A stretch of 64,000 nt of DNA from Esteya vermicola (GCA_002778215.1 PCDM01000002.1:1550001-1614000); one strand, 5' to 3'. Shown: positions 1 to 11,897, counted from the stretch's first letter. The notes: generated by a model not told the origin, from the sequence alone. A program made the numbers and translations.

Positions 1-2244
1 AAGCCAATGCGAGGCTTCCGCTACGACTTCCACATATTTAGGTCCGAAAAGGAACTACCAGAAGTCAAGAGAGGTGATGTTATGGTGATTTATAATGCCA
101 AGGTACGTACGCTTTCATATGCCAGTCTTATTTGTGCAATTTGTCACATGTAAAGCAAAAGATCGGGGGAAAATAAGTTAAACCCGAATGGCCAAGTGCT
201 AATTAAGAGTTGATTTATTATACAGCTTCAATTACACAATGGGATGTTGTCCCTTTTATCCAACTACGAAACCAGCGTTTTCGTCTACAACTCCTCCAAG
301 ATCACACGATCTCCAAGGTCAATTCAAGGGGCTTTGCAGACACCAGTGCTTGTTAGTGGGAGAACCTATGACCCACAGTTCAGCTATATATGGGAGTTCT
401 TCCACAGCGTCCACAAAGATGACGGTCAGGAGGCTGTGGCCACACCAGAGCCATATCGTCTCAGATCAGACAAGTTTTGTCTTTTAAAGGATGCTACCAA
501 TGGCAGATTTCATGATATCATTGTGAGGGCAGTGCACCGGCGTCGCCGTCCGGACGGACTTCCATCGCTTCTGGTTACCGACTATACGGAGAATGATCGT
601 TTCCGAGACCCTACCCAATATGGGGATGTCGGCGAGACAAAGTCCAAGCAAAAAGGCCATAGTGCATTGGTACCAGAGGGCCACAGTACCATGGAGGTGA
701 TCTTTTATGAGGACACGGCACACCACATCAAAGATGTTAAAATACCCCAGTGGCTGAAGCTCAAGAATGTACATTTTCAGGAGTATCGGATGCAGTACTT
801 GGAAGGGAAAATGCATCTTGATAGGGAATATCCCAACCGAGACCGAGTCATTTTTCTAAAAAATTCAGTGAATTCAGCAGGTGGCAAAGACAGTGAGCAC
901 CTAAAACAAGCCATTCTGCGCATGAATTCATACGAAAAGCGTTTACTTGCGGCACCGCAGAAACGCAAAGCGGAATTCGAAAATGCCAAAACAAAACGAA
1001 AACAGAAACGTGCAAATGAGTTCAGAAAAAGAGACGATCAACAAGAAGGACAAGAGGGTCAGGAACAGCGGCAGCAGGAACAGCAGGAACAGCAGAAAGA
1101 CTGCGAGTCGGCCAAGGCGATAGAGTCATTAGTAACATCTCCAATCAACCAGTATATTGTTTCTGAGCACAGCGACCAGATGATCACGCCACTGGCCAAG
1201 ATTCTTCAGCCGGTCCATTGGACAGACGACAACATTGATGGCGGTGTCAATGCCGGCGTTGGAAACAGCGAGGATGAAAGGACTGCAACCACAACATGCG
1301 TGCTGCCCTTTGTGAACAACAAGTTCAGGGCCCAAGTGCGTGTGGTGGACTTTTGGCCTGAACGCCTACAAGACTTTTCCGTTTGCCAGCAGACAAACAG
1401 GCCAGAGCTCTCATCTGATTACGAAGAAGACGGCATATATGATGACAGCTATGAAGAAGCTGATGGAAGTGCTTGGGAATGGAGGTTTGCTCTACTGCTC
1501 GAGGACGCCACGGAAAACCAAATAGGGGTGGACGGAGAAGTAGCAAAAGAAATTTCATTGGGACACAAACAAGCACCAGCTCGTATCTGGGCTATTGTCA
1601 GCAATAGAGAAGCTCAGTTGCTGTTAGCTGACCTAGACAACGCCTGTGACCTGCGAAGTGAAACTGGCGTCCTCGACCGTTTGCGCGAGACGTTGTTTGT
1701 GTTATGGGGTGATCTAGAAGAGAAAAAGATGATATTGCTGCAGGAAAGGTCCAGGCAGTTGGAGAATGACAAGCAGAAACTCAATAGGCGACAAGACGAA
1801 CAAGAGAAGCGGCGAATTGCGGCCCGGACATCCCTTAAAGACTACCCGGCGCCGCCAGACTCGTCAGATGTCGAGGGAGCCAGTTCCGAGAAGGCGCCAA
1901 GGAAGAAGATGAGGCACGGAAGAAATTTGGAAGAAAAGGAGATACTTGGTACTGAAGAGAACGGTGAAAGGGCGGCATCCCCAGACCAGCCGAGGACAGT
2001 GATTATCACTCCTTTCTCCCCTCGTTCCACTTCTTGCCTCCCCTCTTCACCCTTGGTATTGCCTCAGGTCAGAAACCGTCCATTTGTGTCCTGCATCCAA
2101 CAGTATGGCGTGTGCGAGAACGCCCAGACGGAGAGCGGATGTAATCCAATGGCAAGTAAATGGGAACGTGTATTTAGTCTTTTCGGAACTAAGATCCGCT
2201 CTCTGCAAACAGAGCATTCTGCTTCCGATGAGAAGAACATGTAA
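1..2244 (+). CDS. pot1: POT1-like telomere end-binding protein (5' end outside window)
   Basis: The window opens inside this gene. Exon 1..102 is open in frame 1, a GTACGT donor follows at 103, an acceptor TACAG ends at 225, and the last exon 226..2244 continues in phase to a TAA. The visible part is 706 residues. The junction reads GDVMVIYNAK then LQLHNG, as expected for the single-stranded telomere-binding OB fold of the Pot1/telomere-binding alpha-subunit family (Telo_bind). A later block, FRAQVRVVDFWPERLQDF, and the C-terminal PFVSCIQQYGVC...WERVFSLFGT resemble the following OB-fold region of fungal Pot1 proteins. A Gln/Glu-rich linker lies near 1040-1105 and a Lys/Arg-rich helical segment near 900-1030. 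The family binds the G-rich telomeric overhang in the nucleus and protects chromosome ends. It converges on SCC3 across 285 bp. The start codon is not visible. Family assignment is by recalled motifs. Confidence 0.78.
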
Positions 2245-2529
2245 ATGTATTGACCAGAGGAGCTTAGTTAGTGAACCTTTATATATAGACCCTGAGTGTG
2301 CATACATAAACCGTCCTGTATTCATATCTGCCAAGCTATCTTGCTCGGCGAGAATCTGTAGAAAAAGGTGGAAAAACAAACAAACATGGGAACTCGAGTT
2401 CAATAGAGAGAGAAAAATGAAATCCCTAGTCTCCATCCCATTCCCGGCCCGTTCCAATTTGTAAAATCATAGAAGGAAAACATCCACAAACATCAAAATA
2501 AAAGGCTACTAGCCAGATCGGAGAAAGTC
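2245..2529. other. Convergent intergenic, 3' flanks of pot1 and SCC3
   Basis: This 285-bp stretch separates the two facing stop codons. It is AT-rich with no supported gene and presumably carries both 3' UTRs. An AATAAAA-like word near 2497 lies just outside the SCC3 stop and is in plus orientation. Confidence 0.5.
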
Positions 2530-5500
2530 TCAATCCCCAAGAATATTATCGTCATCATCAAGACCACTCTTGTCGTTGTCTTCTCCCTCCCCATCCTCGT
2601 CAATTTCCAACCCCGTGTCCAGTAGCTCACGTCGACGTAGGTCCTCCTCTGTGCCCTCTTCTGGCTCTGGTGTCAGCAAGTCATTTAGTTCATCATCATC
2701 CAAGTCTGCTGCAGGTGTCGGCGCACCCATCAGCACGCCGTGGTCTTCGCTGGCGTCACCATCGTCCCCGTCCGAATAAATTTCCCCAGTATGACTGGCA
2801 CCACTACTGGCACCAGACGCGGCACTTGGCCCAGCTCCTAAGCCAGGCGTCCGAGCTCGAACTGCTGCTCCGCCGCCCCCTCTACGTGCACGTGCATCTT
2901 TAGCTCGTTGCGCGCCAGATCTGCCGCCGCCTTTCTTTTTGTTATTCGCGAGCAGTGCTTCTGTAGCCTTTTTCTCGTCCAGATATGCCACAATCTCCTT
3001 GTAGCTATGGCCTAGCTTCGTCTGGTTACGCAGAAGGCGCCGCTTCAGCTTGCCAGCTTGTGATCCTGAGCTGTCTAGCACCCGCGCCACGATAGCCAGG
3101 ACATAGTGGCTTGCCAGGTCACAGAGCGCCCGCTCAGCCTTCAGCTCGGCAGCTTTCCGCTCCTCTATGGAAGCGGCGTCTTGTTCGTCGTCTCCGTCGT
3201 CTTCTGCATCGTCATCATCCAAAGGGTCCTCTACCGGATCTTCGTCTTCTGCCGGCTCATTTAGTGCCTTCTTTCCCTTCTTGGCAAATGATCGCTCGGC
3301 GGCATCAAACACAGATATCAGCTCTTTCAATAGAGTCGATGGTATCGAGTCGATTAGTCGTCCCAGTGCCACATACTTGGCCATGCTAACCGGCACGTTC
3401 AGGTGTTTGCGCAAACTAGCAAAAAGCACATGAATATCGCAGTATGCACCAACAGCGTATAGTCGCAGATCATCATTGTATCCTCGCGATGAAAATGTGT
3501 GGATTACGTTTTGACTGAATTCGCGCTTCAGAATCGCCACGTTGTCCACAGCTCCGGTAGGAATATCCTTCTTCGACTCTACCGCAAGCACAATCTCGCG
3601 CATCTTCCACATAAAGTAGAACTGGCAGGCTGCCATGGCATGCATTGTGAGGCCGTCCTCGATATTATCAAGATCCTCGTCAACCTCTTCAAACTTGCCA
3701 CGACGAAGAATGCGCACAAGAAGATTAATCACCGGTGAGCTAGACTCGTCGCTTGTACCTTCAGCCTCCATTGCATCCGTGCAGTCAAATATGGACGACA
3801 GTTTGCTAATCTTAAATAGCGCAACAGAAAGCTCGGTGGCCAGCGCCGGTTGCAGGTTTCGACGTGCCGAAAGCTCACATGACTTATCAAAGTTGCGCAG
3901 CGAGTTGACTGCCGTCTCCCAAAGCCCTGCGACTCTGCTGTCGACGATCTCCTCTAACTCTTCGTACTGTCGCGACTGCAGTAGAACTGATGCTGCTTCT
4001 GATACTACAGCCATGTCGGCATGGCGTGTGAACTGAGTGCAAACCTCATCTAGGAGACTTTCAAAGGTGGATGTGTCTTGTCGCATCTGTCGGAATACCG
4101 ACATGTTTAGCGACTGCTGCAGGCGCAAAACAGTCACCGCTGTGCTTGGTTCAGCTCCAAATTTGCGAAGAAGCCTAGGAAGCAAGCCTGCCAGCTGCAT
4201 GGATGCTGCTTCCGCATTATCGGCAGCCATTTGTGCTGTCTGTATTGTCTGTTGCTGTACTGCGGAGCCTGATGCCGATGCCGAACCACCGATGCTGCCA
4301 CCAGTTCCTGCACCACTGCCAAACCTCCTTCGGAGCCGATCTCCATCGACTGTGGGGGCCAGTGTAGCCTTGGCAGCCGCAGTGAGAACCTCTAGGAGAA
4401 GCGCTTCTTGCTCATCATCAGGTGCTACAGCAGCGCGAAAAATCATCTCAGACGTCTTCGATTTGCTACGACCACGTCCCTTTGTATCAGCGCTGTGGTC
4501 GTAAAGCAGGTAGCCAGCCAGGATCTCCCAGTTGGTAATCTCTGGGACTTTCTCGACCAGGACTTGCGCGGCCAGTGCGAGGCGGCTTGTTTCTGGTGCA
4601 ATTGCACCGGTAACTTCGGTAGCAGCATCAAGTCCGTACGTGTGCTCGGTGCTCTTAGCGCCTGAGCCCAGCTGTACTTCATAGCCAAGCATAGTATCGG
4701 CCAGGGCTTTGATATTGATCCAGTCACGGCGAGGCGCATCCAATTGGCCAGTACGGCTCCGACCTTTGCCAAAAAGCTCAGCCATAGCCTCCTCACCACC
4801 AGCCTCGTCAAGTTTGATGGAGGCAAAATCCCGAACACAGTCCGAAAAGTAGCTAACCACGGCTTTACGGATCCGCAGCTCCGAATCAAATATAAGTCTG
4901 CCAACCTGATCAATTTCGTCCGGGTCGAGCAGTCCTGAAGGCCGTAGCTGCTCAGCAACACCAATAGCAGTCACGCGGACACCCAGGTCGGCGTCCTTGG
5001 TGGCCATCTCGATCAGGCGGCCACGGAATCGGTCGATGAAATGGCCCATCTTACCTGCGTCACGCTTGAAGACACGCCCCAACTGCCGAAGCACCTCCTG
5101 GCGAGTTGCGGGGTTGCTGTCAGAAAGCATCCAGCCAAGGTAGCGCAGGTACTCTGGCTGGCGATAAACATCCGGCAGCAGCCAGACCCAGGAACCGAGC
5201 GCCTCGATACACTCTGTTCGGATGCGAGGGTCGACATCGCGGTACCGATGGACAAAGACAGTGTCAAAAAATTCTTTCATGAGGTCTGCGACACGCTCCC
5301 GATTCCCGCAGGCTTCGCCTAGGCTAGACTCGAAGGCAGTCAGCCGGGAGTCTTTGCCCTTTGCCTTGCCGTTACGACCTTTTTGAGTCTCGACCTGTTG
5401 GGTCATTTTATTGATGCGATCGTCAAGCTTCCTTGCCACGTCAACGAGCGCATCTAGCATGGCAAGTGCAACGGTTGTGGCGGTATGACGGAAAGGGCGC

Positions 5501-6616
5501 AGAGTGGAAGACGACAGAGACGCGACCCAGCGAACTATGTTCTCCATCAGCAGTGGCTGTGTGTAGAGAACTTCAGTCTCGTGCAGTACGTTCATGAGAG
5601 CGTGGAAGAACTGAACGAGCAGCTCACGGAAGGAGCGTGTAGAACGAGACTTTGAAATTAGAGGATACTCTGTAATTTTTTGCTAAAAGGGGGAAACATT
5701 CAGGTCAGCACATGCAGCAATCAAATCAAAATGCTATTCAAATATTTATCACTATAGATTGGGTTCTTACATCTTCGTATGTTTCTTGCAGTTCTGTCAA
5801 GCGGTTCGAGCAGTTGTCTGGGTCGTTTATGTCGTCTTCCGTCACATGGTGGTCACAGCCGGCAGCTGAAAGGATGCAGTTGATTAGATCTGCAATGGCA
5901 AGCTGGTTATTGTCCTGGTATCTCTCGAACCAGCGGGCAGCAACATCAGAGCCATCGTCCCCAGACGAGAAGATGTCGGCTGTTGACTGTTAGAACTTAG
6001 GCAACTAAATGAGGGCAAAAGAAAAGAGGGCAGAGCAAGATGAATAGGAAATAAATATAAAAACATCCCAAAAAACACCCCACCCTAAAAACTTACCATA
6101 GAGTGCACTCCCATGATCACCATCAATCTCAATAGAGAGGGCAACGCGCACCGACTTCTTGGGGCGCGAAGGTAGGTTGGCTGAATGGTTGCCGTTCAGT
6201 TTGGGTTTCTTCGCAGCGCGTTTTGCTGTCGACCGCGACCGCGAAGACGCGTTTGCCTTTCTCTTATTGGAGCGCCGCGCTGCAGTGGATTCTTCGTGAT
6301 CACCGTCATTTTCATCGTCGTCGTCGATATTGTCATCTTCTTCTGCATCTTCATCTCCAATATCTTCATCCATTTCGTCACCAAGATCATCAACTGGACT
6401 CAGTTCAGAATCGGAATCGTCCCCACCGTCGCCATTTTCGCCGCTGTTCATATGCCCATGACCAACTGAACGTTTGCGTTTCGTCGCTGCCAATGTTGGC
6501 TCATTGTCATATTTGCTTGGCGGCCGCACGACGCGTCCTGATCGCCGCTGTGAGGAAGTGCTCATCGCGCTATTATGTGCGACGGCAGTTGCGCTGCTAG
6601 TTTCTGAATCGACCAT
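2530..6616 (-). CDS. SCC3: Cohesin subunit SCC3 / STAG (stromalin)
   Basis: Three exons on the minus strand, 6616..6097, 5979..5771 and 5682..2530, give 1293 residues with closed phases. Introns carry GTAAGT and GTAAGA donors. Residues 1-173 are low complexity: a very acidic block (about 68-108) and a basic nuclear-localisation-like block (RRSNKRK, KRAAKKPK). The STAG domain begins at LYADIFSSG and continues through ARWFERYQDNNQLAIADLIN, YPLISKS and SFRELLVQFFHALM, the expected order for SA/STAG proteins. HEAT-like helical repeats follow, including the segment around RYRDVDPRIRTECIEALGSWV that corresponds to the stromalin conservative domain. The C terminus is Gly/Arg-rich and then strongly acidic. 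The protein is the accessory subunit that holds cohesin on chromatin for sister-chromatid cohesion. The length is slightly above the yeast protein. Start ATG 6616 is the first methionine of the long open frame. Confidence 0.93.
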
Positions 6617-7239
6617 TGTTGAAAAACAAGCATAGATGAATGAATAAATAAATAAAAGTACGAAAGAAATAGGATCAGAAAACTCAAGTTTTCAAGTCGC
6701 GCAAAACGCGCGCAAGCAGTTTGTCGCTGGTTTAGTGGATGGCACAAAGCCAAATAATTCTTTCTTGAGGGGTATCAAATTTCAAATTGGACAGAAAAGG
6801 GCGATGATGCGAAGATGGATCGGTCAAAAATAATAAAATAAATAATAATAGAGCAATAAAATAAATGTCGCGTCGCTCCTAGAAGGCGCGACTCGACTGC
6901 CCCCGTTTTTGAGGGGAAAGACACAATTTGGCAGGTAGCTACTATCTCTGCCTGAGGCACCACACATCTATCATTAGTCTGTGTTAGTAATCATGGTGGA
7001 CTTTGCACCTTTTCTCAGCGTAGACCAAGAAATTGTATTATTACGGGCTTCCTGAATGCATCCTGGCTTGTTGTAAACAGAAATGACACTAAAAATGGCC
7101 TGAAGCTGAATTAAAAAAACTTATTCTCAATAAATGGATGCTATTTGCAATGTGACAGGGTATGAATAGAAGGTAAAGAAAAAAAAAAAAAAAAAAAGAA
7201 GAAGACAAAAGAAGAGGCTTGAGGATAAAATGATGGACC
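6617..7239. other. Intergenic between SCC3 start and oxidoreductase stop
   Basis: This 623-bp AT-rich stretch has an A tract of about 20 at 7178-7197 and no credible coding frame. It should hold the SCC3 promoter and the 3' UTR of the oxidoreductase gene. Confidence 0.5.
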
Positions 7240-8577
7240 TCAGGCCAGTCGCAAGACCACCTTTCCACGCCGCCGCCGGCTGTAAGTCTTCTCAAAGGCA
7301 GCTTCAAACTGCTCCAGAGGAAAGGCAGAGTCAAAGGCAGCACGAGCCATCTCAGCCTCAATCAGGCGCGTGACCGCGTGCAGTTGAAGACTGTTTGGTT
7401 CTGTGGAGAACCTCGCGGCGCAATGGACATTCATTCCGATACCAGTATCTGGCTTCAGCGTTTCGGCATCCATGGCCACACTGACAATCGTCCCACCATG
7501 ACGCACACTAGTCCAGGCCCGCCGCAGCGTCTCGCCGCCCACACAGTCAAGCACTACATGGTACTTTTCTCCGGCTGAGTTTGTCGAGGAAGGGTTTGTG
7601 ATTGAGCTTAAGCTGCGCGTGCTGGACTTGGATCGCAGCTGTGGTGCTGTTGCTTCAGACACTGCTGCTGTTGCTATACCAGCTGCCCCTGCTCTATCCC
7701 ACCTCCGCGAAAGAGACATGCCCGTCTCGCCATCAATGACACGGTGTGCACCCAGGCCGCGTACAAATTCTGCGTTGGCCATTGAGCAGGTTGCCGTGAT
7801 GTGGCCGACGCCGGCGAGACGTGCCAGCTGGACAGCCCATTGTCCCACGCCACCACCGGCACCAGTGATTAGCACGCGCTTGTTTGCATTGGCGTCATCG
7901 CCGGCGATGCTGCGTGCCTGACGTTGCCTGGTAGATGAGGTGGTCGCTGAAGAGGATAACGAAGAGGGAAATGAGGAGTAGGATGAATAGGAGGAGGGCG
8001 AGGACGACGTCGATGATGAGGAAAATGTAGGCGACAGCGGAGAGGATGGCTTTGAACCGGGCTGTCGCAGCTGCCGCTGCTGCCGCTGCCACTGGGAGAG
8101 GTCATGTGGCAATGATTGCGGCAGGATCAGGCCACCGTGGACAAAAAGTGCCTGCCAGGCAGTCAGGGCAGACAGCGGCACCGTGGCAGCCTCTTCCCAT
8201 GATAGATTTTCGGGCTTCTGACCCAGTTCTTCAGTCCGGACCACAGTCAGCTCACGTGCATTTCCCTGGCGTGAAAATAGCGTGCATCCGTAGACTTCGG
8301 TATTAGGCTGAAACGGTGAGGTTGGTGGCGCCAGGATAACAGTGCCAGACATCTCATAGCCGGGAATGGAGGCGGTTGAAGAGGAGACAACTGGTGGCAG
8401 TGGCCAACCGAGCTCGCCATTGGTAAGGGCCACAGCATGGACCTGAATTAGATGCTCGTCAGGGCCCAGAGGAACTGGTGCTGGGAGGTTTTGTAGGGAG
8501 AGATTGTGAGTAGCAGGGTCGTGGACGATGGCCATGATGGAATGGTCGTCGCCATCGTCGTCGTCGTCGTTGTCCAT
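7240..8577 (-). CDS. Zinc-independent MDR family alcohol dehydrogenase / quinone oxidoreductase-like
   Basis: One uninterrupted frame. The N-terminal GroES-like fold is seen as EHLIQVHAVALTNGELGWPLPP, IPGYEMSGTV and VYGCTLFSRQGNARELTVV. EEAATVPLSALTAWQALF is typical of quinone oxidoreductase-type MDR enzymes. A Rossmann fold follows (KRVLITGAGGGVGQWAVQLARLAG, with the GxGxxG-type loop), then YHVVLDCVGGETLRRAW and the C-terminal FEAAFEKTYSRRRRGKVVL. No zinc ligands are evident. An unusual Ser/Pro-rich insertion of about 80 residues separates the two folds. I place the start at ATG 8577 (446 aa). ATG 8535, just before AIVHDPATHNLSLQN, is an alternative, and the frame is open further upstream to 8724. 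The likely activity is NAD(P)H-dependent reduction of quinones or enones; the substrate is unknown. Confidence 0.75.
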   Translation of the reverse strand: MDNDDDDDGDDHSIMAIVHDPATHNLSLQNLPAPVPLGPDEHLIQVHAVALTNGELGWPLPPVVSSSTASIPGYEMSGTVILAPPTSPFQPNTEVYGCTLFSRQGNARELTVVRTEELGQKPENLSWEEAATVPLSALTAWQALFVHGGLILPQSLPHDLSQWQRQQRQLRQPGSKPSSPLSPTFSSSSTSSSPSSYSSYSSFPSSLSSSATTSSTRQRQARSIAGDDANANKRVLITGAGGGVGQWAVQLARLAGVGHITATCSMANAEFVRGLGAHRVIDGETGMSLSRRWDRAGAAGIATAAVSEATAPQLRSKSSTRSLSSITNPSSTNSAGEKYHVVLDCVGGETLRRAWTSVRHGGTIVSVAMDAETLKPDTGIGMNVHCAARFSTEPNSLQLHAVTRLIEAEMARAAFDSAFPLEQFEAAFEKTYSRRRRGKVVLRLA

Positions 8578-9603
8578 GTGTCGCGTGTGCGAAAGTGGAG
8601 TGGAAGTGCAAGACGACAATTGTGAGGCGAAGTTCGAATATGCATGCGACGGCATTAGTGTGTGGCATAGATCAGTATATGGGAAAGTCGAATATAGAGG
8701 AAGAGGAGCTCGATACATGATCACTACTAAGAGCGGTTTTTTTTCTGGGCTTGAAAAAAGAATGTGCTGAGTGGTTCTATTATACTCTTGCTCGTAATTA
8801 AGATCACATGGGGCTAAATAATAATAATAATGTACGGAGTAAAAATGGACAAAGCCTTGCTTTAACCACCCCTAGCAAATCAGTGGAAAGCAACAAGGAA
8901 TTGTGTGGTCTGGGGGGGGGGGCAGCTGCGGGAAGATATAAAGATGGATCTCAGCAATGTCGTTCTACCAATGTTTGTCAATGCCAGCCGTTAGTGATCA
9001 ACCCACCATTGCCACCTAGATAAGATTCCCCTTTTCCTCAGATATACGGACTACACAGGCCAGTGTACAGACTCTGATTTTCCATAAATTCGTGAAGAAA
9101 AGAGCTGCTTCAACGCTCCTGAATACATACCCTGAACATGTTGGCATCTAAGACAATTCAGGACACCCATCTACATAGTACCATGGAGTGTCGAATCAGT
9201 GTGTGCGTGTAAGGGGGTGGAGGGTGAGACGAATTACTCCGTAAGGTCGGCCTGGGCATGTCGGATAAGCGGTACAATGCGCTTGTGGAGGATGTGAAAT
9301 CGGTAAAACCTACAAGTATACGCACAAAATTGGGGAGGGGTCCGGAATGCGGCCGAGATGGAGGATCGCTGATCTTCCGGTTGGCACCAAAAGATATCAC
9401 ATTTCATAATACGAATATACATACTCCCTACATACTCGTAGTAGCAAGACACACGTGCATATCGAGGATACAACTGCGGACTCGTACTCGTGAGGTTGCC
9501 TAAAAGTCAGTATCTGCTTACTTTGACGCATAGCAATACTTGTAGGAATGCCAGGGGTACCTCTGATGCTTGTCCTCGTACTCGTACTGCGTACGTAACT
9601 GGG

Positions 9604-9619
9604 TACTCCGTACTCCGTA
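9604..9619. repeat. Overlapping TACTCCGTA nonamer pair
   Basis: Two copies of TACTCCGTA overlap by two bases (9604-9612 and 9611-9619). They belong to the dispersed motif set described for this window. Confidence 0.8.
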
Positions 9620-9881
9620 AGTAATACTCCAGCTGACCGGGATATTTGAGATGAGCCACGGTTGTTATTCGTATTCGGACGCATTCGTAGTCGCTCTTTT
9701 GAGTTGGGACCTCAGCTGCCACTTCAACGAGTACCAGCAGGGTGTGCCAAGCCGGGGCTGTCAGCGAATGCTACTTGTACCATGCTACTATGTAAAACCT
9801 TGCTTGTGCAATTTCTCTTCCGCTTTCCTTCTCTTGTGTTGCTCCTGCTGTTCTTGTCACCTCGTCATTCCTGTCCCTGTG

Positions 9882-9899
9882 GAGCCTTCGCGAAGGCTC
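9882..9899. repeat. 18-bp perfect palindrome
   Basis: The two 9-base halves, GAGCCTTCG and CGAAGGCTC, are exact reverse complements with no spacer. It lies in non-coding DNA. The function is unknown; it could be a binding site for a dimeric regulator or chance. Confidence 0.6.
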
Positions 9900-9982
9900 T
9901 TTCGGATGGCAGGTCAAATCAAACACAGCCTTGCCGATATTACTACGAGTATGTATCCTGCGTACTTGCATGTTGCATGGGC

Positions 9983-10007
9983 ACTCCAACCTTAGCTTGG
10001 TTGGAGT
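9983..10007. repeat. Short hairpin-forming inverted repeat
   Basis: ACTCCAACC (9983-9991) pairs with GGTTGGAGT (9999-10007) across a 7-nt loop. No poly-T or gene context assigns a role. Confidence 0.5.
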
Positions 10008-10720
10008 ACATCATACTCAGTCCTCGTGATCAAACCTGTTACCATGCTCTTTCATTCCGGAGAAAATTGATAATATGCTCTCTCTTCCCCTAACACAATA
10101 CGCAGTACGCAGTAAAACATGCAAATAAATTGATGCATACTCCGTACTATGTACAACTCGTAATACAGGGTTTTTTCCTTTATTCTTTGCACTCTTATAA
10201 TACTATGTAGGAGCCACTATTGGTTACAACATACAAGGATTAAGACAGGAATATTGGTTTTCCTTAATGATGCGTGCTATTGTTACCCACTCACCAAGGA
10301 ACCACATTCGGTACGTACCCGGTCGAAGCTATGACGACGCATATAGGAACAATATGCGCATCAGTCTGGTCGACAAGCAGGGACACTTGGATTTTAGTGG
10401 ATGCTTTCGCGTACTCGTACAGCTGTTCTTTGTACTACGGAGCAAGTAGTAGCAAATGATTCTTGAGGACAGATGCAAATTTCTACACCTACTATGTAAG
10501 TAAGTATGAGTTAGGTGGAGCCACTAAAGAGACTATACATTAAATTATAAATATGTACCCATTATGCATAAGGCAGAGATTTTTCTTACTATGTACATAA
10601 TACAGAGTACTCGTCTTGCTATACAAATAAGAAGGGTACGTACATGACTAAATTCTTATAGTCACATGACTACAGTAACTTACTCATATAATTTAGTAAC
10701 AGAGTATTAGTGTTGTATCG

Positions 10721-10743
10721 TACGGAGTACGGAGTACTCCGTA
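10721..10743. repeat. Triple overlapping TACGGAGTA/TACTCCGTA array
   Basis: Three nonamers overlap end to end at 10721-10729, 10728-10736 and 10735-10743. The last is in opposite orientation, so the right half is a perfect palindrome. A further copy lies at 10761-10769. Confidence 0.85.
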
Positions 10744-10826
10744 GTTTGGCCAAGTGGATCTACGGAGTAACTGTTTATCCTTGGATGAGTCATCCATCGA
10801 TGATCACCTGACAACTCTATTATTAG

Positions 10827-11897
10827 CTTGACCTGATTTCTTCGTCATTATCCAGCTTCCTAATCACGGATAATAGCAATGTCGAGCAGTCTGAAGAAGC
10901 AGCTCTACAATGCAATTTAGTAAGTTTTTATTGCTTTCATTACTATGCTACACGGCAACTAATCTATACGTTAGAAGCTTAGAGAACCATATCGTGTGAT
11001 TATCAGAGCCTTAGTTACCGATATAGATGCTAAACCAGAAAGAGTAACAGTCTTTGGACAAATCTTCACTTCTCAAATTCTTCACCGATCGTTTAACCCC
11101 TGCCAACATGATATACTGCACGATGAAGCACATTTTCTTCCTCACTATGACTCTCTAAATCCTGCTAAGGGCCGTTTTATTTACGACTTTAATTATTTAA
11201 ATGATTTAACGAAAGATGAACTACAAAAAATACGACACAATGTTTATTATGCTTATCTACATGGTATGTGCACGGCATTCTCATAACTTTTAAATATTTA
11301 TACTCTAACTTAAGATAGGGTATTTGTTATACGGCCTATAATAGTTAGAGAGAGGATTTTACTAAAGTAACGTAATAATACTTAAAGTATATGCTACGTA
11401 TATAGCGTTTTGGGTGGCGTCTCCCCCTTACATTCTAGACAGTCCTCGTCCGGGTCATAATCTTGAAGAATATGGACGTATTCTCTATCTTCACACGTCT
11501 GACCGATTTCACGTGCATGATCTCACCGGACGATATGCTTGAGGCGGTCTGCATAGCAAAATACAGTGCGTACGTTTTTGCACATCTCAAACGTAGTTTC
11601 GCTGTCGATTCTCTTGAGCCGTATTGAACGTATTTACGCACATTGACCATCAGAACAAAAAACAGGAAAAAATAATATGCTTACTATTTGCACTTGTTTT
11701 CTATTTCTTTGCTCACAATCTAGGCAAAAGCAATACCTTACCCTGTATTTGAACTTATATGAGGCTAATTTATTTCTTGTGTTTCCGCATAGTTCTCAAA
11801 GCTGGATAAAACCAAAGGCATCAAAACATTTCTAAATGACATGCTCGGCTTGCATAGTGTTAGAGAGTGGCACGCAAAAACATATTCTACTATGTAA
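10827..11897 (+). pseudogene. Unrecognised, probably decaying spliced coding region
   Basis: I do not recognise this family. An open stretch 10827-10919 ends at a GTAAGT donor. After a 55-nt intron with a CTAAT branch and TTAG acceptor, the same frame continues from 10975 to 11263 (97 codons; it contains ERVTVFGQIFTSQ, AKGRFIYDFNYLNDL and ELQKIRHNVYYAYLH), ending at a GTATGT donor. Further coding-like pieces follow: a phase-compatible piece from 11315 (DRVFVIRPIIVRERILL), two mutually exclusive frames between 11430 and 11630 (YGRILYLHTSDRFHVHDL, or FTRLTDFTCMISPDDML), and 11793-11894 (DKTKGIKTFLNDMLGL). After the last piece the frame meets TAA, TAG and TGA within about 100 bases, each explicable as C-to-T change in CAA, CAG and CGA. 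No in-frame ATG was found at the 5' end. It may be a degraded gene, a repeat relic or a live gene with an exon structure I cannot resolve. Confidence 0.33.

Larger units (their letters stand above)
8578..10826. other. Gene-poor intergenic block rich in TACGGAGTA motifs
   Basis: I see no supported gene in about 2.2 kb. The stretch contains exact TACGGAGTA/TACTCCGTA nonamers at 8833, 9235, 9604, 9611, 10138, 10721, 10728, 10735 and 10761, many TACGAGTA/TACTCGTA relatives, an 11-nt G run (8912-8922) and an 18-bp perfect palindrome (9882-9899). Open frames here, such as 9662..10093 on the plus strand, show no recognisable domain. Confidence 0.6.

Noticed and set aside
9662..10093. 143-codon plus-strand frame with Cys-rich peptide, possible secreted protein
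   Set aside because: The hydrophobic stretch is internal rather than a signal peptide, and the frame lies within the motif-rich non-coding block.
10878..10919. Short ATG frame MSSSLKKQLYNAI as first exon of the 10.9-kb relic
   Set aside because: Splicing at the GTAAGT donor leads to stops in every acceptor choice I tried; the adjacent frame joins cleanly instead.
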